Of a stretch of 64,000 bases of DNA, positions 50,455-62,480 are shown in pieces. The notes under the pieces were generated by a model that was not told the origin of the DNA, made no database searches, and saw nothing but the letters and a program-made list of their open reading frames with translations. Where the stretch lies: positions 62,001-126,000 of the forward strand of contig NW_027490177.1 in the NCBI RefSeq assembly GCF_050948175.1, written 5' to 3'. The stretch is from Xylocopa sonorina (taxonomy: Eukaryota; Arthropoda; Insecta; Hymenoptera; Apidae). Made by a program: the position numbers and the translations under genes. Each line of letters starts with the position of its first letter. Position 1 is the stretch's first letter.

Positions 50455-53412
50455 TTCAAATGAATGTAAATGCGACACTTCCTTGCAAGGAAATAGCGTT
50501 TGCAGATGTCTACGTATCGTAGCAATAGAGTTCTTGTGATTCTTAAAACGCGATATCGGAACTCATTTCTATGTTTCATGGTAAGATATAATATGATTTG
50601 CGAAGTGTTATGTATTCCTCGTCTACACTTCAAATGAATGTAAATGCGACACTTTCTTGCAAGGAAATAGCGTTTGCAAATGTCTACGTATCGTAGCAAT
50701 GGATTTCTGATGCTTCTTAAAACGCGATATCGCATCTCATTTCTATGATTCATGGTAAGATATAATATGATTTGCGAAGTGTTATGTATTCCTCGTCTAC
50801 ACTTCAAATGAATGTAAATGCGACACTTCCTTGCTAGGAAATAGCGTTTCCAGATGTCTAGGTATCGTAGCAATAGTGTTCTTATGATCCTTAAAACGCG
50901 TTATAGCATCTCATTTCTATGTTTCATGGTAAGATATAATATGATTTGCGAAGTGTTATGTATTCCTCGTCTACACTTCAAATGAATGTAAATGCGACAC
51001 TTTCTTGCAAGGAAATAGCGTTTGCTGATGTCTACGTATCGTAGCAATGGATTTCTGATGCTTCTTAAAACGCGATATCGCATCTCACTTCTATGATTCA
51101 TGGTAAGATATAATATGATTTGCGAAGTGTCATGTATTCCTCGTCTACACTTCAAATGAATGTAAATGCGACACTTCCCTGCATGGAAATAGCGTTTGCA
51201 GATGTCTACTCATCGTAGCAATGGATTTCTGATGCTTCTTAAAACGCGATAACGCATCTCATTTCTATGTTTCATGGTAAGATATAATATGATTTGCGAA
51301 GTGTCATGTATTCCCCGTCCACGCTTCAAATGAATGTAAATGCGACACTTCCTTGCAAGGAAATAGCGTTTGCAGATGTCTACGTATCGTAGCAATAGTG
51401 TTCTTGTGATTCTTAAAACGCGATATCGGAACTCATTTCTATGTTTCATGGTAAGATATAGTATGATTTGCGAAGTGTTATGTAGTCCTCGTTTACACTT
51501 CAAATGAATGTAAATGCGACACTTCGTTGCTAGGAAATAGCGTTTGCAGATGTCTACGTATCGAAGCAATAGATTTCAAATGCTTCTTAAAACGAGATAT
51601 TGCATCTCTTACCTATGTCTCATGATAAGATATTATATTCTTTGCGAAGTGTTATGCATTCCTCGTCTACGATTCAAATGAATGTAAATGCGACACTATC
51701 TTGCAAGGAAATAGCGTTTGCAGATGTCTACGTATCGAAGCAATAGAGTTCAAATGATTCTTAAAACGAGATATTGCACCTCATATCTATGTTTCTTGAT
51801 AAGATATAATATTCATTGCGAAGTGTTATGCATTCCTCGTCTACGTTTCAAATGAATGTAAATGCGACACTTCCTTGCAAGGAAATAGCGTTTGCAGATG
51901 TCTACGTATCGTAGCAATAGAGCTCTAATGCTTCTTAAAAGGCGATATCGCATCTCATTTCTATGTTTCATGGTAAGATATAATATGATTTGCGAAGTGT
52001 TATGTATTCCTCGTCTACACTTCAAGTGAATGTAAATGCGACACTTCCTTGCAAGGAAATAGCGTTTGCAAATGTCTACATATCGTAGGAATGGTGTTCT
52101 AATGCTTCTTAAAACGCGATATCGCATCTCATTTCTATGTTTCATGGTAAGATATAATATGATTGGCGAAGTGTTATGTATTCCTCGTCTACACTTCAAA
52201 TGAATGTAAATGCGACACTTCCTTGCTAGGAAATAGCGTTTGCAGATGTCTACGTATCGAAGCAATAGAGTTCAAATGCTTCTTAAAAAGAGATATTGCA
52301 TCTCTTATCTATGTTTCATGATAAGATATAATATTCTTTGCGAAGTGTTTTGCATTCATCTTCTACGGTTCAAATGAATGTAAATGCGACACTTCCTTGC
52401 AGGGAAATAGCGTTTGCAGATGTATAGGTATCGTAGCAATAGAGTTCTAATGGCTCTTAAAACGCGATATCGCATCTCATTTCTATGTTTCATGGTAAGA
52501 TATAATATGATTTGCGAAGTGTTATGTAGTCCTCGTCTACACTTCAAATGAATGTAAATGCCACACTTCGTTGCTAGGAAATAGCGTTTGCAGATGTCTA
52601 CGTATCGAAGCAATAGTGTTCAAATGCTTCTTAAACCGAGATATTGCATCTCTTACCTATGTCTCATGATAAGATATTATATTCTTTGCGAAGTGTTATG
52701 CATTCCTCGTCTACGATTCAAATGAATGTAAATGCGACACTACCTTGCAAGGAAATAGCGTTTGCAGATGTCTACGTATCGAAGCAATAGAGTTCAAATG
52801 CTTCTTAAAACGAGATATTGCATCTCATATCTATGTTTCTTGATAAGATATAATATTCATTGCGAAGTGTTATGCATTCCTCGTCTACGTTTCAAATGAA
52901 TGTAAATGCGACACTTCCTTGCAAGGAAATAGCGTTTGCAGATGTCTACGTATCGTAGCAATAGAGTTCTTGTGATTCTTAAAACGCGATATCGGAACTC
53001 ATTTCTATGTTTCATGGTAAGATATAATATGATTTGCGAAGTGTTATGTATTCCTCGTCTACACTTCAAATGAATGTAAATGCGACACTTTCTTGCAAGG
53101 AAATAGCGTTTGCAAATGTCTACGTATCGTAGCAATGGATTTCTGATGCTTCTTAAAACGCGATATCGCATCTCATTTCTATGATTCATGGTAAGATATA
53201 ATATGATTTGCGAAGTGTTATGTATTCCTCGTCTACACTTCAAATGAATGTAAATGCGACACTTCCTTGCTAGGAAATAGCGTTTGCAGATGTCTACGTA
53301 TCGAAGCAATAGAGTTCAAATGCTTCTTAAAAAGAGATATTGCATCTCTTACCTATGTCTCATGATAAGATATTATATTCTTTGCGAAGTGTTATGCATT
53401 CCTCGTCTACGA
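50455..53412. repeat. Zone V higher-order repeat, copy 1 (17 monomers, 2958 bp)
   Basis: Markers are TTCTTGTGATTC, CGGAACTC, GTTTCCAGATG, CTACTCATCG, GATATAGTATG, CTCGTTTAC, TTGATTGG-type GATTGGCG and TTCATCTTCTACGG. They recur 2958 bp later, with occasional differences such as CACTATCTTG against CACTACCTTG at 51697/54655. Confidence 0.83.
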
Positions 53413-53810
53413 TTCAAATGAATGTAAATGCGACACTTCCTTGCAAGGAAATAGCGTTTGCAGATGTCTACGTATCGTAGCAATAGAGTTCTTGTGATTC
53501 TTAAAACGCGATATCGGAACTCATTTCTATGTTTCATGGTAAGATATAATATGATTTGCGAAGTGTTATGTATTCCTCGTCTACACTTCAAATGAATGTA
53601 AATGCGACACTTTCTTGCAAGGAAATAGCGTTTGCAAATGTCTACGTATCGTAGCAATGGATTTCTGATGCTTCTTAAAACGCGATATCGCATCTCATTT
53701 CTATGATTCATGGTAAGATATAATATGATTTGCGAAGTGTTATGTATTCCTCGTCTACACTTCAAATGAATGTAAATGCGACACTTCCTTGCTAGGAAAT
53801 AGCGTTTCCA
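52890..53810. repeat. Nested three-unit (522-bp) duplication in zone V
   Basis: About 52890-53288 recurs at 53412-53810, including TTCTTGTGATTC, CGGAACTC and GCAAATGTCTACG. It explains why the zone V period is 17 units while part of the same material also repeats at 14 units (2436 bp). Confidence 0.78.
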
Positions 53811-55371
53811 GATGTCTAGGTATCGTAGCAATAGTGTTCTTATGATCCTTAAAACGCGTTATAGCATCTCATTTCTATGTTTCATGGTAAGATATAATAT
53901 GATTTGCGAAGTGTTATGTATTCCTCGTCTACACTTCAAATGAATGTAAATGCGACACTTTCTTGCAAGGAAATAGCGTTTGCTGATGTCTACGTATCGT
54001 AGCAATGGATTTCTGATGCTTCTTAAAACGCGATATCGCATCTCACTTCTATGATTCATGGTAAGATATAATATGATTTGCGAAGTGTCATGTATTCCTC
54101 GTCTACACTTCAAATGAATGTAAATGCGACACTTCCCTGCATGGAAATAGCGTTTGCAGATGTCTACTCATCGTAGCAATGGATTTCTGATGCTTCTTAA
54201 AACGCGATAACGCATCTCATTTCTATGTTTCATGGTAAGATATAATATGATTTGCGAAGTGTCATGTATTCCCCGTCAACGCTTCAAATGAATGTAAATG
54301 CGACACTTCCTTGCAAGGAAATAGCGTTTGCAGATGTCTACGTATCGTAGCAATAGAGTTCTTGTGATTCTTAAAACGCGATATCGGAACTCATTTCTAT
54401 GTTTCATGGTAAGATATAGTATGATTTGCGAAGTGTTATGTAGTCCTCGTTTACACTTCAAATGAATGTAAATGCGACACTTCGTTGCTAGGAAATAGCG
54501 TTTGCAGATGTCTACGTATCGAAGCAATAGATTTCAAATGCTTCTTAAAACGAGATATTGCATCTCTTACCTATGTCTCATGATAAGATATTATATTCTT
54601 TGCGAAGTGTTATGCATTCCTCGTCTACGATTCAAATGAATGTAAATGCGACACTACCTTGCAAGGAAATAGCGTTTGCAGATGTCTACGTATCGAAGCA
54701 ATAGAGTTCAAATGATTCTTAAAACGAGATATTGCACCTCATATCTATGTTTCTTGATAAGATATAATATTCATTGCGAAGTGTTATGCATTCCTCGTCT
54801 ACGTTTCAAATGAATGTAAATGCGACACTTCCTTGCAAGGAAATAGCGTTTGCAGATGTCTACGTATCGTAGCAATAGAGCTCTAATGCTTCTTAAAAGG
54901 CGATATCGCATCTCATTTCTATGTTTCATGGTAAGATATAATATGATTTGCGAAGTGTTATGTATTCCTCGTCTACACTTCAAGTGAATGTAAATGCGAC
55001 ACTTCCTTGCAAGGAAATAGCGTTTGCAAATGTCTACATATCGTAGCAATGGTGTTCTAATGCTTCTTAAAACGCGATATCGCATCTCATTTCTATGTTT
55101 CATGGTAAGATATAATATGATTGGCGAAGTGTTATGTATTCCTCGTCTACACTTCAAATGAATGTAAATGCGACACTTCCTTGCTAGGAAATAGCGTTTG
55201 CAGATGTCTACGTATCGAAGCAATAGAGTTCAAATGCTTCTTAAAAAGAGATATTGCATCTCTTATCTATGTTTCATGATAAGATATAATATTCTTTGCG
55301 AAGTGTTTTGCATTCATCTTCTACGGTTCAAATGAATGTAAATGCGACACTTCCTTGCAGGGAAATAGCGT
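53413..55371. repeat. Zone V higher-order repeat, copy 2 (partial)
   Basis: This matches 50455-52413 at offset 2958. It ends near TTCATCTTCTACGGTTC, after which copy 1 has GATGTATAGG but this copy has GATGTCTACG and a CATTCCCATG unit. Confidence 0.82.
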
Positions 55372-58003
55372 TTGCAGATGTCTACGTATCGTAGCAATAG
55401 AGTCCTTATGATTCTTAGAACGCGATATCGCATCTCATTCCCATGTTTCATGGTAAGATATAATATGATTTGCGAAGTGTTATGTATTCCTCGTCTGCAC
55501 TTCAAATGAATGTAAATGCGACACTTCCTTGCAAGGATATAGCGTATGCAGATGTCTACGTATCGTAGCAATATAGTTCTTATGATTCTTAAATCGCGAT
55601 ATCGCATCTCATTTCTATGTTTCATGGCAAGATATTATATGATTTGCGAAGTGTCATGTATTCCTCGTCTACACTTCAAATGAATGTAAATGCGACACTT
55701 CCTTGCTAGGAAATAGCGTCTGCAGATGTCTAGGTATCGTAGCAATAGAGTTCTAATGCTTCTTAAAACGCGATATCGCATCTCATTTCTATGTTTCATG
55801 GTAAGATATAATATGATTTGCGAAGTGTTATGTATTCCTCGTCTACACTTCAAATGAATGTAAATGCGACACTTCCTTGCTAGAAAATAGCGTCTGCAGA
55901 TGTCTGGGTATCGTAGCAATAGAGTTCTAATGCTTCTTAAAACGCGATATCGCATCTCATTTCTATGTTTCATGGTAAGATATAATATGATTTGCGAAGT
56001 GTTATGTATTCCTCGTCTACACTTCAAATGAATGTAAATGCGACACTTCCTTGCTAGGAAATAGCGTTTGCAGATGTCTAGGTATCGTAGCAATAGAGTT
56101 CTTATGATTCTTAAAACGCGTTATCGCATCTCATTTCTATGTTTCATGGTAAGATATAATATGATTTGCGAAGTGTTATGTATTCCTCGTCTACACTTCA
56201 AATGAATGTAAATGCGACACTTTCTTGCAAGGAAATAGCGTTTGCTGATGTCTACGTATCGTAGCATTGGATTTCTGATGCTTCTTAAAACGCGATATCG
56301 CATCTCACTTCTATGATTCATGGTAAGATATAATGTGATTTGCGAAGTGTCATGTATTCCTCGTCTACACTTCAAATGAATGTAAATGCGACACTTCCCT
56401 GCATGGAAATAGCGTTTGCAGATGTCTACGTATCGTAGCAATGGATTTCTGATGCTTCTTAAAACGCGATATCGCATCTCATTTCTATGATTCATGGTAA
56501 GATATAATATGATTTGCGAAGTGTCATGTATTCCTCGTCCACGCTTCAAATGAATGTAAATGCGGCACTTCCTTGCAAGGAAATAGCGTTTGCAGATGTC
56601 TACGTATCGTAGCAATGGATTTCTGCTGCTTCTTAAAACGCGATATCGCATTTCACTTCTATGATTCATGGTAAGATATAATATGATTTGCGAAGTGTCA
56701 TGTATTCCTCGTCTACACTTCAAATAAATGTAAATGCGACACTTCCCTGCAAGGAAATAGCGTTTGCAGATGTCTACGTATCGTAGCAATAGAGTTCTTA
56801 TGATTCTTAAAGCGCGATATCGGATCTTATTTCTATGTTTCATGGTATGATATAATATGATTTGCGAAGTGGTGTGTATTCCTCGTCTAGACTTCAAATG
56901 AAAGTAAATGCGACACTTCCTTGCAAGGAAATAGCGTTTGCAGATGTCTAGGTATCGTAGCAATACAGTTCTAATGCTTCTTAAAACGCGATATCGCATC
57001 TCATTTCTATTTTTCATGGTAAGATGTAATATGATTTGCGAAGTGTTATGTATTCCTCGTCTACACTTCAAATGAATGTAAATGCGACACTTCCTTGCTA
57101 GGAAATAGCGTCCGCAGATGTCTAGGTATCGTAGCAATAGAGTTCTAATGCTTCTTAAAACGCGATATCGCATCTCATTTCTATGTTTCATGGTAAGATA
57201 TAATATGATTTGCGAAGTGTTATGTATTCCTCGTGTACACTTCAAATGAATGTAAATGCGACACTTCCTTGCTAGGAAATAGCGTCTGCAGATGTCTAGG
57301 TATCGTAGCAATAGAGTTCTAATGCTTCTTAAAACGCGATATCGCATCTCATTTCTATGTTTCATGGTAAGATGTAATATGATTTGCGAAGTGTTATGTA
57401 TTCCTCGTCTACACTTCAAATGAATGTAACTGCGACACTTCCTTGCTAGGAAATAGCGTCTGCAGATGTCTAGGTATCGTAGCAATAGAGTTCTAATGCT
57501 TCTTAAAACGCGATATCGCATCTCATTTCTATGTTTCATGGTAAGATGTAATATGATTTGCGAAGTGTTATGTATTCCTCGTCTACACTTCAAATGAATG
57601 TAACTGCGACACTTCCTTGCTAGGAAATAGCGTCTGCAGATGTCTAGGTATCGTAGCAATAGAGTTCTAATGCTTCTTAAAACGCGATATCGCATCTCAT
57701 TTCTATGTTTCATGGTAAGATATAATATGATTTGCAAAGTGTTATGTATTCCTCGTCTACACTTCAAATGAATGCAAATGCGACACTTCTTTGCAAGGAA
57801 ATAGCGTTTGCAGATGTCTACGTATCGTAGCAATAGAGTTCTTATGATTCTTAAAACGGGATATCGCAACACATTTCTATGTTTCATGGTAAGACATAAT
57901 ATGATTTGCGGAGTGTTATGTATTCCTCGTCTACACTTCAGATGAATGTAAATGCGACACTTCCTTGCTAGGAAATAGCGTTTGCAGATGTCTACGTATC
58001 GAA
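55372..58003. repeat. Zone VI, long A-type run
   Basis: About 15 A-type units without a full B unit. The left part (about 55525-55900) matches 47000-47375 at offset 8526 (49 units), sharing GGATATAGCGTATG and GATATTATATG. Because no B-type stop occurs, the minus strand stays open for 628 codons at 56121-58007. Nothing else supports a gene: there is no change of composition, no start context, and the frame is the same 58-codon pattern as elsewhere. Confidence 0.8.
57364..57711. repeat. Single-monomer tandem duplication
   Basis: Two successive 174-bp units share the otherwise rare pair GATGTAATATG and GAATGTAACTGCG (57427 and 57601) and look identical. This is the clearest one-unit amplification in the window. 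Confidence 0.8.
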
Positions 58004-58178
58004 GCAATAGAGTTCAAATGCTTCTTAAAAAAGAGATATTGCATCTCTTATCTATGTTTCATGGTAAGATATAATATGATTTGCGAAGTGTTATATATTC
58101 CTCGTCTACACTTCAAATGAATGTAAATGCTACACTTCCATGCAAGGAAATAGCGATTGCAGATGTCTACGTATCGTA
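58004..58178 (+). repeat. 175-bp monomer (CTTAAAAAAGAG class)
   Basis: It ends the 628-codon minus-strand open frame of zone VI on its left. It is followed by GCTACACTTCCATG variants. Confidence 0.88.
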
Positions 58179-58351
58179 GCAATAGAGTTCATATGATTCC
58201 TAAAACGCGATATCGCATCTCATTTCTATGTTTCATGGTAAGATATAACATGATTTGCGAAGTGTTATGTATTCCTCGTCTACACTTCAAATGAATGTGA
58301 ATGCGATACTTCTCGCTAGGAAATGGCGTTTGCAGATGTCTACGTATCGTA
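58179..58351 (+). repeat. 173-bp monomer (one-base deletion)
   Basis: GCGATACTTCTCGC lacks one base relative to GCGATACTTCCTCGC near 58310. Directly after a 175-bp unit, it restores the register to within one base of the expected phase. Confidence 0.87.
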
Positions 58352-58699
58352 GAAATAGCTTTCTAATGCTTCTTAAAACGCGATATCGAATCTCATTTCT
58401 ATGTTTCATGGTAAGATATAATATGATTTTCGAAGTGTTATGTATTCCTCGTCTACACTTCAAATGAATGTAAATGCGACACTTCCTCGCTAGGAAATAG
58501 CGTTTGCAGATGTCTACGTATCGAAGCAATAGAGTTCAAATGCTTCTTAAAACGCGATATCGCATCTCATTTCTATGTTTCATGGTAAGATATAATATGA
58601 TTTGCGAAGTGTTATGTATTCCTCGTCTACACTTCAAATGAATGTAAATGCGACACTTCCTCGCTAGGATATAGCGTTTGCAGATGTCTACGTATCGAA

Positions 58700-58874
58700 G
58701 CAATAGAGTTCAAATGCTTCTTAAAATAGAGATATTGCATCTCTTATCTATGTTTCATGGTAAGATATAATATGATTTGCGAAGTGTCATGTATTCCTCG
58801 TCTACACTTCAAATGAATGTGAATGCGACACTTCCTCGCTAGGAAATAGCGTTTGCAGATGTCTACGTATCGTA
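58700..58874 (+). repeat. 175-bp monomer (CTTAAAATAGAG)
   Basis: CTTAAAATAGAGAT has one extra base at the same A-run, with T in place of A. It is either a mutated member of the CTTAAAAAAGAG class or a separate insertion. Confidence 0.85.
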
Positions 58875-61658
58875 GCAATAGAATTCTAATGCTTCTTAAA
58901 ACGCGATATCGCATCTCATTTCTATGTTTCATGGTAAGATATAATATGATTTGCGAAGTGTCATGTATTCCACGTCTACACTTCAAATGAATGTAAATGC
59001 GATACTACCTTGCGAGGAAATAGCGTTTGCAGATGTCTAGGTATCGTAGCAATAGGGTTCTAATGCTACTTAAAACGCGATATCGCATCTCATTTCTATG
59101 ATTCATGGTAAGATATAATATGATTTGCGAAGTGTTATGTATTCCTCGTCTACACTTCAAATGAATGTAAATGCGACACTGCCTTGCAAGGAAATAGAGA
59201 TTGCAGATGTCTACGTATCGTAGCAATAGAGTTCATATGATTCCTAAAACGCGATATCGCATCTCATTTCTATGTTTCATGGTAAGATATAACATGATTT
59301 GCGAAGTGTTATGTATTCCTCGTCTACACTTCAAATGAATGTGAATGCGATACTTCCTCGCTAGGAAATGGCGTTTGCAGATGTCTACGTATCGTAGCAA
59401 TAGCCTTCTAATGCTTCTTAAAACGAGATATTGCATCTCATATCTATGTTTCATGATAAGATATAATATTCATTGCGAAGTGTTATGCATTCTTCGTCTA
59501 CGATTCAAATCAATGTAAATGCGACACTTCCTTGTAAGGAAATTGCGTTTGCAGATGTCTACGTATCGTAGCAATAGAGTTCTTATGATTCTTAAAACGC
59601 GATATCGCATCTCATTTCTATTTTTCATGGTAAGATATAATATGATTCGCGACGTATTATGTATTCCTCGTCTACTCTTCAAATGAATGTGAATGCGACA
59701 CTTCCTCGCTAGGAAATAGCGTTTGCAGATGTCTACGTATCGTAGCAATAGAATTCTAATGCTTCTTAAAACGCGATATCGCATCTCATTTCTATGTTTC
59801 ATGGTAAGATATAATATGATTTGCGAAGTGTCATGTATTCCACGTCTACACTTCAAATGAATGTAAATGCGATACTACCTTGCGAGGAAATAGCGTTTGC
59901 AGATGTCTAGGTATCGTAGCAATAGGGTTCTAATGCTACTTAAAACGCGATATCGCATCTCATTTCTATGTTTCATGGTAAGATATAATATGATTTGCGA
60001 AGTGTTATGTATTCCTCGTCTACACTTCAAATGAATGTAAATGCGACACTTCCTTGCAAGGAAATAGAGATTGCAGATGTCTACGTATCGTAGCAATAGA
60101 GTTCATATGATTCCTAAAACGCGATATCGCATCTCATTTCTATATTTCATGGTAAGATATAATATGATTTGCGAAGTGTTATGTATTCCTCGTCTACACT
60201 TCAAATGAATGTAAATGCGACACTTCCTTGCTAGGAAATAGCGTCTGCAGATGTCTAGGTATCGTAGCAATAGAGTTCTAATGCTTCTTAAAACGCGACA
60301 TCGCATCTCATTTCAATGTTTCATGGTAAGATATAATATGATTTGCGAAGTGTTATGTATTCCTCGTCTACACTTCAAATGAATGTGAATGCGATACTTC
60401 CTCGCTAGGAAATAGCGTTTGCAGATGTCTACGTATCGTAGCAATAGCTTTCTAATGCTTCTTAAAACGCGATATCGAATCTCATTTCTATGTTTCATAG
60501 TAAGATATAATATGATTTGCGAAGTGTTATGTAGTCCTCGCCTACACATCAAATGAATGTAAATGCGACACTTCCTTGCTAGGAAAGAGCGTTTGCAGAT
60601 GTCTACCTATCGTAGCAATAGAGTTCTAATGCTTCTTAAAACGAGATATTGCATCTCATATCTATGTTTCATGATAATATATAATATTCATTGCGAAGTG
60701 TTATGCATTCTTCGTCTACGATTCAAATCAATGTAAATGCGACACTTCCTTGTAAGGAAATTGCGTTTGCAGATGTCTACGTATCGTAGCAATAGAGTTC
60801 TTATGATTCTTAAAACGCGATATCGCATCTCATTTCTATTTTTCATGGTAAGATATAATATGATTCGCGACGTATTATGTATTCCTCGTCTACTCTTCAA
60901 ATGAATGTGAATGCGACACTCCCTCGCTAGGAAATAGCGTTTGCAGATGTCTACGTATCGTAGCAATAGAATTCTAATGCTTCTTAAAACGCGATATCGC
61001 ATCTCATTTCTATGTTTCATGGTAAGATATAATATGATTTGCGAAGTGTCATGTATTCCACGTCTACACTTCAAATGAACGTAAATGCGATACTACCTTG
61101 CAAGGAAATAGCGTTTGCAGATGTCTAGGTATCGTAGCAATAGAGTTCTGATGCTACTTAAAACGCGATATCGCATCTCATTTCTATGTTTCATGGTAAG
61201 ATATAATATGATTTGCGAAGTGTTATGTATTCCTCGTCTACACTTCAAATGAATGTAAATGCGACACTACCTTGCTAGGAAATAGCGTCTGCAGATGTAT
61301 AGGTATCGTAGCAATAGAGTTCTAATGGCTCTTAAAACGCGATATCGCATCTCATTTCTATGTTTCATGGTAAGATATAATATGATTTGCGAAGTGTTAT
61401 GTATTCCTCGTCTACACTTCAAATGAATGTGAATGCGATACTTCCTCGCTAGGAAATAGCGTTTGCAGATGACTACGTATCAAAGCAATAGAGTTCAAAT
61501 GCTTCTTAAAACGAGATATTGCATCTCTTATCTATGTCTCATGATAAGATATTATATTCTTTGCGAAGTGTTAGGCATTCCTCGTCTACGATGCAAATGA
61601 ATGTAAATGCGACACTACCTTGCAAGGAAATAGCGTTTCCAGATGTCTACGTATCGAA

Positions 61659-61833
61659 GCAATAGAGTTCAAATGCTTCTTAAAAAAGAGATATTGCGTC
61701 TCTTATCTATGTTTCATGGTAAGATATAATATGATTTGCGAAGTGTCATGTATTCCTCGTCTACACTTCAAATGAATGTAAATGCGACACTACCTTGCTA
61801 GGAAATAGCGTCTGCAGATGTCTAGTTATCGTA
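61659..61833 (+). repeat. 175-bp monomer (CTTAAAAAAGAG class)
   Basis: It has the same insertion, with a private GCGTCTC in the right hairpin arm region (ATTGCGTCTC) that breaks the perfect stem. Confidence 0.87.
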
Positions 61834-62480
61834 GCAATAGAGTTCTCATGATTCTTAAAACGCGATATCGCATCTCATTTCTATGTTTCATGGTAAGATA
61901 TAATATGATTTGCGAAGTGTTATGTATTCCTCGTCTACACTTCAAATGAATGTAAATGCGACACTTCCTTGCTAGGAAATAGCGTTTGCAGATGTCTACG
62001 TATCGAAGCAATAGAGTTCAAATGCTTCTTAAAACGAGATATTGTATCTCATATCTATGTTTCATGATAAGATATAATATTCATTGCGAAGTGTCATGCA
62101 TTCCTCGTCTACGATTCAAATGAATGTAAATGCGACACTTCCTTGCAAGGAAATAGCGTTTGCAGATGTCTACGTATCGTAGCAATAGAGTTCTAATGCT
62201 TCTTAAAACGCGATATCGCATCTCATTTCTATGTTTCATGGTAAGATATAATATGATTTGCGAAGTGTTATCTATTCCTCGTCAACACTTCAAATGAATG
62301 TAAATGCGACACTTCTTTGCAAGGAAATGGCGATTGCAGATGTCTACGTATCGTAGCAATAGAGTTCAAATGCTTCTTAAAACGAGATATTGCATCTCAT
62401 ATCTATGTTTCATGATAAGATATAATATTCATTGCGAAGTGTTATGCATTCCTCGACTACGTTTCAAATGAATGTAATTG
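61659..62480. repeat. Zone VII/VIII junction
   Basis: A 175-bp unit, an A unit, a B unit with TATTGTATCTC (62039) and an A unit with GTCAACAC (62281) precede the four-unit repeat. I see no longer period inside this stretch. Confidence 0.7.

Larger units (their letters stand above)
58004..61658. repeat. Zone VII, with 5- and 7-unit duplications
   Basis: About 58810-59220 recurs at 59680-60090 (offset 870, 5 units), sharing CCACGTC, GCGATACTACC and GAAATAGAGATTGC. About 59400-59890 recurs at 60620-61110 (offset 1218, 7 units), sharing TTCTTCGTC, CCTTGTAAGG, ATGATTCGCGACG and CTACTCTTC. Several units resemble zone II and III units (GTTCATATGATTCC, GAATGCGATACTTCC). Confidence 0.78.

Noticed and set aside
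56121..58007. 628-codon minus-strand open frame and many similar ones, as a repeat-protein gene family
   Set aside because: The frames are the same 58-codon pattern forced by a 174-bp unit, with boundaries set by B-type stops and by odd-length units. There is no independent sign of coding.
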